11,064 nucleotides of DNA from positions 1-11,064 of the forward strand of contig DVLK01000083.1 in assembly GCA_018715545.1 (NCBI GenBank), read 5' to 3'. The position numbers were made by a program, and so were the translations under genes. Position 1 is the stretch's first letter, and every line of letters begins with the position of its first letter. Below, piece by piece: positions 1-6,378 of this stretch. Source of the stretch: Candidatus Caccovivens faecavium (GTDB taxonomy: Bacteria; Bacillota; Clostridia; Christensenellales; UBA1242). The notes below the pieces were generated by a model. It searched no databases, had not been told where the DNA came from, and saw only the letters and a list, made by a program, of their open reading frames with translations.

Positions 1-46
1 CACTTTAAAGCTTTATAAAAACGAAGAAATTTTTAAGGATTTTTAA
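1..46 (+). CDS. C-terminal tail of an upstream gene (partial)
   Basis: Reading from base 2 there is an open frame of 14 codons (TLKLYKNEEIFKDF) ending at TAA 44-46. It runs in from before the window and stops directly ahead of a hairpin with an eight-T run at 48-95, which is the usual arrangement at a gene end. The fragment is too short to identify a family, and such a frame could occur by chance in AT-rich DNA. Confidence 0.35.
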   Translation, partial: TLKLYKNEEIFKDF

Positions 47-47
47 T

Positions 48-95
48 AGTAAAAAAGTTAGTTGCATTTTATTTGCGTGACTAATTTTTTTTACT
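48..95 (+). terminator. Rho-independent terminator, possibly bidirectional
   Basis: An inverted repeat of about 15 bp with one bulge pairs 48-62 with 80-95. The 5' arm carries six A and the 3' arm eight T (85-92), with GTTAGT/ACTAA at the top of the stem. It lies just after the possible stop codon at 44-46. The A and T tracts on the two arms mean it could work from either side. Confidence 0.5.
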
Positions 96-147
96 ATATA
101 GCCTAATTTTAAATGTAATAAACGTTTTTAAATATCGTTCAAAGTGG

Positions 148-168
148 CGCTTTTTATGTAAAAAAGCG
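148..168. repeat. Small hairpin in otherwise featureless AT-rich gap
   Basis: CGCTTTTT (148-155) is complementary to AAAAAGCG (161-168) around a 5-nt loop. No T run follows on either strand, so it is not a convincing terminator. The rest of 96-273 shows no credible gene or RNA. The long minus-strand open frame there is low-complexity Lys/Phe-rich, starts at TTG and has no ribosome site. Confidence 0.35.
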
Positions 169-273
169 GAATTATCATCTTTTATTTTAGATCTTAATGT
201 ATTCTTTTTTCTTTTTAATTTCTTATTTAAAAATAATCTGAAAGAAAAGAGAAGAACGAAAAAAGAAAAGTAC

Positions 274-312
274 AAAAAAATAATCCTTGCCTATTTGCGC
301 GGATTATTTTTT
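274..312 (-). terminator. Rho-independent terminator after the tRNA 3'-end copy
   Basis: The A run plus TAATCC (274-286) pairs with GGATTA plus a T run (301-312) around a loop of about 14 nt. On the minus strand the hairpin ends in a run of seven T. It lies only a few bases past the CCA end of the tRNA-Thr fragment at 315-345. This is the same layout as the intact tRNA and its terminator at 481-510, so it may be the tRNA gene's original terminator. Confidence 0.75.
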
Positions 313-314
313 AT

Positions 315-345
315 TGGAGCTGATGGCGGGACTCGAACCCGCGAC
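315..345 (-). pseudogene. Duplicated 3' end of tRNA-Thr (T arm, acceptor 3' strand, CCA)
   Basis: These bases are identical to 514-544, the last 31 nt of the intact tRNA-Thr on the same strand. One further T outside gives a 32-nt direct repeat (314-345 and 513-544) offset by 199 bp. The fragment has the complete T stem and loop, the 3' acceptor strand and CCA. It lacks the 5' acceptor strand, D arm and anticodon arm, and no matching 5' half (CATCAGC on the plus strand) lies between the copies. It cannot make a tRNA. Integrases that use a tRNA 3' end as attB leave this kind of displaced fragment, so it is a candidate att site or scar. Confidence 0.75.
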
Positions 346-480
346 GGCGTCACTTTGTTTTCTTTCGATTTCAATTCGCGCTTTGCTTGAATTTACATCT
401 TGCGAAAACGCGTTCCTTTTCCCCTAAAAATGACAAGCATTTTTTGGGAACCCTCTTTAATCAACAGGTCGCTATTATAC
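346..480. other. Palindrome-rich spacer between tRNA-Thr and its 3'-end copy
   Basis: No open reading frame is credible here. The most obvious structure is a hairpin at 412-451, with GTT/AAC and CCC/GGG outer pairs and AAAAATG/CATTTTT around the loop ACAAG. Smaller complementary pieces occur at 375-379 with 402-406 (TTCGC/GCGAA). GC content is locally higher than in the surrounding gaps. It could be the remnant of an integrated element, a small repeat (MITE/REP-like), or an uncharacterised RNA. Confidence 0.45.
458..472 (+). repeat. 15-nt inverted copy of the tRNA-Thr anticodon/variable region
   Basis: TAATCAACAGGTCGC at 458-472 is the exact reverse complement of 540-554 inside the tRNA gene, covering the last loop base, the 3' anticodon stem, the variable loop and the first T-stem bases. 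It ends in GTCGC, and the direct 3'-end copy ends in its complement GCGAC at 341-345. Flipping 341-472 would therefore join both pieces into a continuous 42-nt match to 513-554. Confidence 0.7.
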
Positions 481-510
481 AAAAACTGCACTATTTAAAG
501 CGCAGTTTTT
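481..510 (-). terminator. Rho-independent terminator of tRNA-Thr
   Basis: AAAAACTGC (481-489) is complementary to GCAGTTTTT (502-510), giving a 9-bp stem with a loop of about 12 nt. On the minus strand it begins 4 nt after the tRNA CCA end and finishes in a T run. The symmetric A/T arms would allow bidirectional use. Confidence 0.8.
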
Positions 511-513
511 CTT

Positions 514-589
514 TGGAGCTGATGGCGGGACTCGAACCCGCGACCTGTTGATTACGAATCAACTGCTCTACCAACTGAGCCACATCAGC
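514..589 (-). tRNA. tRNA-Thr, anticodon CGU
   Basis: A 76-nt cloverleaf reads on the minus strand. The acceptor is GCTGATG/CATCAGC with an encoded CCA (514-516). The D arm contains GCTC...GAGC, the anticodon stem is GTTGA/TCAAC around the loop TTCGTAA (anticodon CGT), and the T arm is GCGGG/CCCGC with loop TTCGAGT. The anticodon reads ACG codons, so this is threonine. It has its own consensus promoter about 120 nt upstream and a terminator directly after. Its 3' end is duplicated downstream at 315-345. Confidence 0.96.
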
Positions 590-715
590 ACATATTTTCT
601 TGTTTAAAAATTTTCCTGTTTTTAAAGTTTTAATTTTAAAAATATGCGCTTTATGATTTTTTATGAAACAAAATCTATTTTTGAATTTTGTTTTAAAAAT
701 CAAAAATCTTTATTT

Positions 716-744
716 ATTATAGATATTTTTATTCAATTTGTCAA
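716..744 (-). promoter_or_regulatory. Perfect-consensus sigma-A promoter for tRNA-Thr
   Basis: The minus strand has TTGACA (744-739), a 17-nt spacer and TATAAT (721-716), matching both hexamers fully. The start would be near 709, leaving a leader of about 120 nt to be removed before the tRNA 5' end at 589. On the plus strand the overlapping TTGTCA (738-743) with TATAAT (759-764, 15-nt spacer) may be a second, weaker start toward the peptidase gene. Confidence 0.8.
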
Positions 745-796
745 TTAAATCTACAAAATATAATACAAATGTTAAATTTATATATAATAAGTGATA

Positions 797-825
797 TTGA
801 CTTTTTGCTTTATATAAATTATAAT
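797..825 (+). promoter_or_regulatory. Sigma-A promoter for the M16 peptidase gene
   Basis: TTGACT (797-802), a 17-nt spacer and TATAAT (820-825) give 11 of 12 consensus bases. The predicted start near 832 falls right at the Shine-Dalgarno AAGAGG (833-838), and the ATG is at 844. The leader would be only about 12 nt. Confidence 0.75.
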
Positions 826-843
826 TATAACTAAGAGGTATCT

Positions 844-2142
844 ATGAGAAAATTTATAACAACTAAATATGGTTTAAAAATTATTTATAGCCGTTCTAAG
901 TCTTTGAATGGGGTGGCAGTTGCTATTAAATTTAATGCTGGTTCAAGTAATGAAGGAAAAGGGAAACAGGGGCTTGCGCATTTAACTGAGCATTGTCTAT
1001 GTAATTGTTCGAATGAAATTTTTACTAAATCGGAATTATATGATAGTTTTAGTTTATATCCATACCGAAACGCTATGACAGGTGTAAACAATATGATGTT
1101 CTTAGGACTTTGCAATAAAAAAGACTTTGAAAAGCTTATGGACAATTTGACTTCAAGTTTTACAAATTTTACTAATCTTGAAAAAGAATTTAAAGATGAA
1201 AAAGAAGTAGTTTTACAGGAAATTATTACAAAACGAAAGACGAACAACAATCAAGCCTTTGAGCTTATGTTTAAAAACACTAGGCGAGAAAAGAATTTTA
1301 AATACATGGAACAGGAACTTGTGCTTGGTAGTGTTGAAAGTGTTAATAAATTAACCATACAAGATGTTTTAGATTTTAAAGATACATATTTTTCTATCAA
1401 TAACGCCATTGTTAGTATCGTTGGAAATGTAAAATTTTCCAAAGTGTTGGATGCTTGTAAAAAATATCTTCAAGGTAGATTAAAGCAAAGTGGAAAATTA
1501 GGTTTTGGATATAATGATAGTATGCCTATAAAAGAAAATGTTTTTATAAAGCAGGAGCCTGTCGAAGCGCAAAAATCGCTTTTGAAGGTAGAGTGGAAGT
1601 ATGCTGAGGCAGAAGAATATTTAACAAGGCGTGAAGGTTATATCAAAGCAATTTTAGGGAATGTTCTTTCTTCTATGGCTTTTGATAAATTCCGTGTAAA
1701 AAATTCATCGTGCTATGCGGTTTCTATGAGATTTTATCAAGATTTTAGAGAATTAACAACAAACTTCATTATTGAGTGCGCACATGAAAAAGTGGAATAT
1801 ATTTATAATTTACTTCTTGAATTTATCGAAGAAGTTAAGACAAATGGACTAGCGCGCAACATCTTTGACCTTGAACATAAAAGGTATTTTGACAGATATA
1901 ATCTTGATGCTACCTCATTATTAAATAGGGCACGCGGTTTTTTAGATACATATAATGTGTATGGCAACATTTTAAATAATAAAAAAGCATTGAAAGAAAA
2001 GCGCGAATTTGAAAAAATATCTTTTGACGAGATAAACGAGTATGCAAAGCGTGCTATGCTTGGTAAGCCTAACATTGTCCTTTTGACAAAAAACGACATA
2101 AATATAGATAAATCTAAATTAAAAGTATTGCTAAAAAAATAA
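844..2142 (+). CDS. M16 family zinc metallopeptidase (insulinase/pitrilysin-like)
   Basis: This is a 432-aa cytosolic protein with no signal peptide. The inverted zinc motif HxxEH is present as H46-L-T-E49-H50 after GLA. The distal zinc ligand E126 sits in EVVLQEI, 76 residues after H50, the spacing I recall for the beta subunit of mitochondrial processing peptidase, so the active site looks intact. Residues 165-196, ending in IVSIVGNV, match the end of the N-terminal M16 domain. The rest resembles the C-terminal domain (M16_C), including a Lys-Arg-Tyr segment near 368-370. Length suits a one-chain, two-domain M16B/C half. Firmicutes often encode these as adjacent pairs (YmfF/YmfH type), but no partner is seen here. 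Start ATG 844 follows AAGAGG with 5-nt spacing. The substrate cannot be told from sequence. Confidence 0.88.
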   Translation: MRKFITTKYGLKIIYSRSKSLNGVAVAIKFNAGSSNEGKGKQGLAHLTEHCLCNCSNEIFTKSELYDSFSLYPYRNAMTGVNNMMFLGLCNKKDFEKLMDNLTSSFTNFTNLEKEFKDEKEVVLQEIITKRKTNNNQAFELMFKNTRREKNFKYMEQELVLGSVESVNKLTIQDVLDFKDTYFSINNAIVSIVGNVKFSKVLDACKKYLQGRLKQSGKLGFGYNDSMPIKENVFIKQEPVEAQKSLLKVEWKYAEAEEYLTRREGYIKAILGNVLSSMAFDKFRVKNSSCYAVSMRFYQDFRELTTNFIIECAHEKVEYIYNLLLEFIEEVKTNGLARNIFDLEHKRYFDRYNLDATSLLNRARGFLDTYNVYGNILNNKKALKEKREFEKISFDEINEYAKRAMLGKPNIVLLTKNDINIDKSKLKVLLKK

Positions 2143-2156
2143 GCATATGCTATAAT
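2128..2156 (+). promoter_or_regulatory. Probable promoter for the 204-aa gene, overlapping the M16 gene end
   Basis: TTGCTA (2128-2133), a 17-nt spacer and a perfect TATAAT (2151-2156) span the M16 stop codon (2140-2142). The start would be near 2163, giving a leader of about 46 nt to ATG 2209. No terminator separates the two genes, so readthrough from the M16 promoter is also possible. Confidence 0.55.
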
Positions 2157-2208
2157 AATATGGCGCTTAGTTAAGACGATATATATGAGCGATTAAAGTG
2201 GAGATAAA

Positions 2209-2823
2209 ATGAATAATTTAAATAGATATAACAATTATGTAAATGATGTTGATGACCTAAGTTGGAAGATATTTATTAAAGAGTGTTTAAATAGACAATG
2301 TTTTGGATTTGATGATTTTTATAAAGAATTTGATTTTTCAAAATTTGAGGGAGAGAATAGTAAGCCTTACGAAGGTGTAAAAAGATTGATTGGCGACCTG
2401 AAAGCAGATGGTATCTATCTTATTTTTCGCACGGCGTATGAAGTTCCAGATATGTTCGCTTCAAGGTTGACGCCTAATAACATGCATGTTTTCTTATTCA
2501 TGCCTACAAATACAAGTTATGTGTTTAAAAAGCTCCCATATAACTGGGCAACGCCAAAATCAGGAGAAGAGTTCGCAAAAAGTTTCAATCATTATTTTCC
2601 AAGAATTAAAAGCAACATTTTAAAAGAATTTCGCAAAATGAACGAGTTTGATTTTAATGATGATTATATTAGATTTATGTATAATAATGTTAGCAACAAA
2701 ATTGCTTATCAAAAGTATTTAGATGGCGAGCTTGAAAGAAACAGAAAATATATTGACCCTAAAAACAGTAAGAGAGCTTGGGGGCTAGAAGAAGCTAAGC
2801 TAATTGGTAGTTTACAAAAATAA
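2209..2823 (+). CDS. Hypothetical protein, 204 aa, family not recognised
   Basis: I do not recognise a family. The protein is rich in Asn, Asp, Lys, Phe and Tyr, has no signal peptide or membrane segment, and appears soluble. The middle is the more hydrophobic part (residues about 60-105, GIYLIFRTAYEV then NNMHVFLFMPT), probably beta-strand core. The C-terminal half is charged and likely helical. There is a single Trp-Ala-Thr-Pro motif near residue 113 and no obvious catalytic signature. ATG 2209 is preceded by GTGGAGAT with good spacing. The gene lies 66 nt after the M16 gene, has its own candidate promoter, and ends in a strong terminator, so it is either alone or second in a two-gene unit with the peptidase. 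That neighbourhood does not define a role. Confidence 0.75.
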   Translation: MNNLNRYNNYVNDVDDLSWKIFIKECLNRQCFGFDDFYKEFDFSKFEGENSKPYEGVKRLIGDLKADGIYLIFRTAYEVPDMFASRLTPNNMHVFLFMPTNTSYVFKKLPYNWATPKSGEEFAKSFNHYFPRIKSNILKEFRKMNEFDFNDDYIRFMYNNVSNKIAYQKYLDGELERNRKYIDPKNSKRAWGLEEAKLIGSLQK

Positions 2824-2863
2824 ATGTGATTTTATATTTTTATAATTGAAACTAATGACGGAA

Positions 2864-2902
2864 GAAAAAACTTAAAAAATTTTAAGTTTTTTCTTTTTTT
2901 TT
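2864..2902 (+). terminator. Strong Rho-independent terminator
   Basis: GAAAAAACTTAAAA (2864-2877) pairs with TTTTAAGTTTTTTC (2880-2893), followed by nine T (2894-2902). It lies about 40 nt after the stop of the 204-aa gene and isolates it from the operon that follows. Confidence 0.85.
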
Positions 2903-2924
2903 ATAATAATTTTAGCGAATTTGT

Positions 2925-2954
2925 TTGTGTTTTTTGTAATTAAAATGCTAAAAT
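2925..2954 (+). promoter_or_regulatory. Extended -10 promoter of the lysoplasmalogenase/dehydrogenase operon
   Basis: TAAAAT (2949-2954) is preceded by TGC (2946-2948), an extended -10. A weak -35, TTGTGT (2925-2930), lies 18 nt upstream. The start would be near 2961, at the Shine-Dalgarno GAGG (2961-2964), with ATG at 2971. The leader would be about 10 nt. Confidence 0.6.
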
Positions 2955-2970
2955 AGCAAAGAGGTAAAAT

Positions 2971-4860
2971 ATGGATAAAAGGAAAATTTTATTTTGGTTA
3001 AACTTAGTCTTAGCAGTTGCAATCATTGCAGTGGACATAGCGTTCATTGTGCTGGGGCAACCTTACATTTATAAGACTACTGCAAGTGTTCTTTTTGTTG
3101 TGCTTGGGCTATTGAATTTTATTTTTGCCTTTTCCATGGGCAAAGAACGAAGTAAATTTTTTAAATACTTTATGCTGACTGCTCTTGTTTTCGCTTGTTT
3201 GGGCGACATTGTGCTTATAGAGCATTTTATTGAAGGAGCAATTTTATTTGCAATAGGACATGTGTTTTTCTTTGTCAGTTATTCCATGCTTCACAAAATA
3301 AATCTTCGCGACATCATAATCTCGCTCATTATTTTTGGTATTGCTTTGATTGTAATCTTAGTTCCAAAGATTTTTGATTTTAATGGCATGTTACCAATTG
3401 TAATCGTTTATGCGTTTATAATTTCGTTTATGTTAGGGAAAAGTATTTCAAATCTATTTGCTAAAAAGTATTTCGGTAAAAATCTTTTTATAATGCTTGG
3501 GAGTTTACTTTTCTTCCTCTCTGATTTAATGTTACTATTCAATGTTTTTGGCGATGTTTCAGAAATTTTCGATATAATGTGCCTTGTTTTCTACTATCCT
3601 GCCGAAGTGTTACTTGCAATTTCCATAACTTATAGCGGACATGATGACAAAGAGATGAGTGTTTTTAAAAAGATATATTGCAGAATTTTTCAGCAATGTT
3701 TTCATATTATGATACCACTTTTGCCTTATAGACAACCAAAAATTTTGGAGAATATGGACGAGGTAGTCAACGCGTTAAGCAAAGAAAAAATTGATAGGGT
3801 GCTACTTGTGACCGACAAATCAATTAGAGGGCTAGGGCTAACAGAGGAACTTGAAGCCAAGGTCAATAAGGCTGGAATTAAACTATTTATTTTTGACAAC
3901 ATACTTCCAAATCCTACAACTCATATGGTAGAAGAGGGGCTTAAAGTTTATAATGAAAACGAGTGTGCGGGCGCCATTGCTTTTGGTGGTGGTAGTGTTA
4001 TGGATACTGCAAAAGTGATATTAGCAAGACATGCTTACCCAAAGAAAAGTATAACAAAGATGAAGGGTTTACTAAAAGTTAGAAAGAAATTACCACCTCT
4101 TTTTGCTGTGCCAACTACGGCGGGAACGGGTAGCGAAACTACACTTGCGGCTGTTATTACTGATGCGGAAACTCATGATAAATATGCAATAAACAGTTTT
4201 CCATTAATTCCGAAATATGCTGTTTTAGACTATAAAACAACTATCAATTTACCAAAGAATATCACTTCAACCACCGGCATGGATGCTCTTACTCATGCAG
4301 TAGAAGCGTATATTGGTCATTCAACCACGAGGCTTACTCGAAAGATGTCAGAGAAAGCGGTCAAGCTTATTGCCAAATATTTAAAGACATGCTATGATGA
4401 ACCTAAAAATGTGGTGGCAAGGGAAAATATGTTAAAAGCATCATATTATGCAGGTGTGAGTTTTACAATATCCTATGTAGGATATGTGCATGCCATCGCA
4501 CACTCTCTCGGCGGGCAATATGGAACTCCTCACGGGCTTGCTAATGCTATAATCTTGCCTTGTGTTTTGAAGGCGTATGGCAAAAGTGCGGAGAAAAAAC
4601 TTGCTAAACTTGCAAGAGCTTCTGGTATTGCGTTAAAAGACGATAGCTCTGAAATTGCCTCAAATAAATTTATAGCTTATATTGAAGAACTTAATAGGCA
4701 TTTCGAAATTCCAACTAAAATAACTGATTTAAAGGAAGAAGATATTGATAAGCTAGCTAAACATGCAGAGCATGAGGCAAATCCGCTCTATCCTGTACCA
4801 AAACTAATGAGCAAAGAGGAATTAAAGGAAATTTATTTTGATTTGTTACCAAATAATTAA
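2971..4860 (+). CDS. Fusion: YhhN-family lysoplasmalogenase + iron-containing alcohol dehydrogenase
   Basis: This 629-aa protein has two parts. Residues 1-222 form about eight membrane helices (roughly 7-28, 34-55, 64-84, 87-107, 113-133, 140-160, 169-193, 200-220) with YhhN/TMEM86 features: YK at 34-35, LGD-IVL at 77-82, a GH in helix 4 (96-97), and a Ser-Asp (184-185) in helix 7. This family hydrolyses the vinyl ether of lysoplasmalogens and releases a fatty aldehyde. The family's Lys-Pro is Lys-Thr here. Residues about 232-629 are a complete Fe-ADH: GGGS-VMD-TAK at 339-348 for NAD(P), with metal ligands inferred as D438, H442, H507 and H521, spaced as in FucO. With eight helices both termini should be cytosolic, so the dehydrogenase would face the cytoplasm. 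The frame is continuous. M229 lacks a proper ribosome site, so separate translation is unlikely. The gene is co-transcribed with the aldehyde dehydrogenase 32 nt downstream. The domains are clear, but the aldehyde as shared substrate is inference. Confidence 0.88.
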   Translation: MDKRKILFWLNLVLAVAIIAVDIAFIVLGQPYIYKTTASVLFVVLGLLNFIFAFSMGKERSKFFKYFMLTALVFACLGDIVLIEHFIEGAILFAIGHVFFFVSYSMLHKINLRDIIISLIIFGIALIVILVPKIFDFNGMLPIVIVYAFIISFMLGKSISNLFAKKYFGKNLFIMLGSLLFFLSDLMLLFNVFGDVSEIFDIMCLVFYYPAEVLLAISITYSGHDDKEMSVFKKIYCRIFQQCFHIMIPLLPYRQPKILENMDEVVNALSKEKIDRVLLVTDKSIRGLGLTEELEAKVNKAGIKLFIFDNILPNPTTHMVEEGLKVYNENECAGAIAFGGGSVMDTAKVILARHAYPKKSITKMKGLLKVRKKLPPLFAVPTTAGTGSETTLAAVITDAETHDKYAINSFPLIPKYAVLDYKTTINLPKNITSTTGMDALTHAVEAYIGHSTTRLTRKMSEKAVKLIAKYLKTCYDEPKNVVARENMLKASYYAGVSFTISYVGYVHAIAHSLGGQYGTPHGLANAIILPCVLKAYGKSAEKKLAKLARASGIALKDDSSEIASNKFIAYIEELNRHFEIPTKITDLKEEDIDKLAKHAEHEANPLYPVPKLMSKEELKEIYFDLLPNN

Positions 4861-4892
4861 TGGAATACAAAAATTAATTAAAAGGAAATATT

Positions 4893-6257
4893 ATGATTGA
4901 AGACATAGTTAAAGAACAACGAAAATTTTTTAAAACAGGTGCTACTTTATCTTATAAATTTAGATTAGATGCCTTGAAAAAACTAAAAGAAGCAATAATT
5001 AAAAATGAAAAAGAAATTATGGATGCGCTTTCTTTGGACTTGGGAAAAAGTGCGACAGAAAGTTACATGTGTGAAATTGGTATGGTGTTAAGCGAACTTA
5101 GATATGCTATTCGTCATCTTAAAAAATGGATGAAAAAAGATAAGGTTGCAACTCCTCTCGCTCAATTTCCATCAAAAAGTTTTGTAGTTAAAGAGCCTCT
5201 TGGAGTGGTACTTGTTATGTCGCCATGGAATTATCCGTTTATGCTTGCCATTGACCCATTGATTGGTGCAATCAGTGCAGGAAATTGTGCAGTAGTTAAG
5301 CCTGCTAGTTACGCTAAAAACACTTCGCAAGCAATTAAGAAAGTGCTAGGTGAATGTTTTGAGGATAGTTACATTTCTGTTGTTCTAGGAGGTCGCGAAG
5401 AAAATTCAGCGTTACTAGAACAGCGCTTTGACTACATCTTTTTCACAGGCAGTGTGAATGTTGGCAAATTAGTTGCTGAAAAGGCATCAAAAAATTTAAC
5501 ACCTGTCACTTTGGAGTTAGGTGGGAAAAGTCCGTGCGTTGTTGATAAAACTGCCAATTTAAAGATTAGTGCAAGGCGTCTTGCATTTGGAAAATTTTTG
5601 AATGTAGGTCAGACTTGTGTTGCGCCTGATTATCTTTTGATTGAAAAAAGTGTAAAAGATGAATTTTTAAAGTATTTTAAGGCTGAAATTGTTAAAATGT
5701 TCGGCTCTGAACCTTTGAAAAATGATAGCTATGGCAAGATAATCAATGAAAAACACTTTAAGCGTATATGTGGACTTATTGATAAAGATAAGGTTTGCTT
5801 TGGCGGTGAAAGTGATGAAAACAGTTTAAAGATAGCTCCGACAATTTTAGATAATGTGACACTTGACGATGCTTGCATGAAAGAAGAAATTTTTGGGCCT
5901 ATCATGCCAGTGTTGACATTTGAAAGTATTGAAGAGGCAACTTCTGTTATATCAAAATTCGAAAAGCCATTGGCTTTGTATCTCTTTTCAACAAATCAAA
6001 AAACTATCGACAAATTTCTAAACACTGTGCCTTTTGGTGGAGGTTGCATAAACGACACCATTATTCACCTTGCGACTACAAAAATGGGATTTGGCGGTGT
6101 TGGATATAGTGGATATGGTTCTTATCATGGTAAGAGAAGTTTCATGTTGTTCTCACATGAGAAAAGTATTGTTAAAAAGAGCCCTTCTATCGATTTGCCA
6201 ATTCGTTATCAACCTTATTCTAAAACTAAGGACAGTCTTATTCGTAAATTTTTATAA
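4893..6257 (+). CDS. Aldehyde dehydrogenase, class-3/fatty aldehyde type
   Basis: This 454-aa NAD(P)-dependent enzyme oxidises aldehydes to acids. Visible motifs are PWNYP (111-115, oxyanion Asn113), the cofactor lysine in VVKPAS (K136), FTGS (184-187), the general base E208 in LELGGKSP, nucleophile C242 in NVGQTCVAPDY, and EEIFGP near the C-terminal third. The short length and N-terminal start pattern fit the ALDH3/YwdH branch, whose members include fatty aldehyde dehydrogenases. The C-terminal membrane helix of mammalian ALDH3A2 is absent. ATG 4893 follows AAAGGAAA with suitable spacing. No terminator or clear promoter lies in the 32-nt gap, so it forms an operon with the lysoplasmalogenase/alcohol dehydrogenase fusion. 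Context suggests fatty aldehyde as substrate, but the sequence alone does not prove chain length. Confidence 0.92.
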   Translation: MIEDIVKEQRKFFKTGATLSYKFRLDALKKLKEAIIKNEKEIMDALSLDLGKSATESYMCEIGMVLSELRYAIRHLKKWMKKDKVATPLAQFPSKSFVVKEPLGVVLVMSPWNYPFMLAIDPLIGAISAGNCAVVKPASYAKNTSQAIKKVLGECFEDSYISVVLGGREENSALLEQRFDYIFFTGSVNVGKLVAEKASKNLTPVTLELGGKSPCVVDKTANLKISARRLAFGKFLNVGQTCVAPDYLLIEKSVKDEFLKYFKAEIVKMFGSEPLKNDSYGKIINEKHFKRICGLIDKDKVCFGGESDENSLKIAPTILDNVTLDDACMKEEIFGPIMPVLTFESIEEATSVISKFEKPLALYLFSTNQKTIDKFLNTVPFGGGCINDTIIHLATTKMGFGGVGYSGYGSYHGKRSFMLFSHEKSIVKKSPSIDLPIRYQPYSKTKDSLIRKFL

Positions 6258-6343
6258 TATATTTGCCTTCTGTTATTTTCAATATTTTAACTTCTATAAT
6301 CTTGAATATAATAGAAATTCAATTCTAATTTATAAAAATAAAA

Positions 6344-6376
6344 GCTATAACTTGTTGTTATAGCCTTCTTCTTTTG
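6344..6376. terminator. Bidirectional terminator between convergent genes
   Basis: GCTATAAC (6344-6351) and GTTATAGC (6357-6364) form a perfect 8-bp stem with a 5-nt loop. On the plus strand a pyrimidine/T-rich tail follows (to 6375). On the minus strand the tail is TTTTATTTTTAT. It would end both the aldehyde dehydrogenase operon and the Cys-rich gene. The rest of 6258-6343 is plain AT-rich sequence. Confidence 0.75.
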
Positions 6377-6378
6377 TG

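Noticed and set aside
81..275. Minus-strand 64-aa open frame rich in Lys, Phe and Leu
   Set aside because: It begins at TTG with no ribosome site, overlaps the hairpins at 48-95 and 148-168, and has low-complexity composition.
314..480. tmRNA, or a tRNA interrupted by a group I intron
   Set aside because: The 3' half has a T arm and CCA, but no matching 5' acceptor strand, D arm or tag frame exists upstream within 346-513. The spacer is also too short for an intact group I intron.
314..544. Direct repeat as a CRISPR array
   Set aside because: There are only two copies, both explained by tRNA 3'-end sequence, with no third repeat or cas gene.
491..703. Minus-strand open frame of 70 aa containing AQLVEQLIRNQQVAGSSP
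   Set aside because: The second half is the conceptual translation of the tRNA-Thr gene, a well-known artefact. The first half is low-complexity AT-rich leader.
6070..6363. Plus-strand 97-aa frame overlapping the end of the aldehyde dehydrogenase
   Set aside because: Most of it is a shifted reading of the dehydrogenase C-terminus and the AT-rich tail running into the terminator. No start signals.
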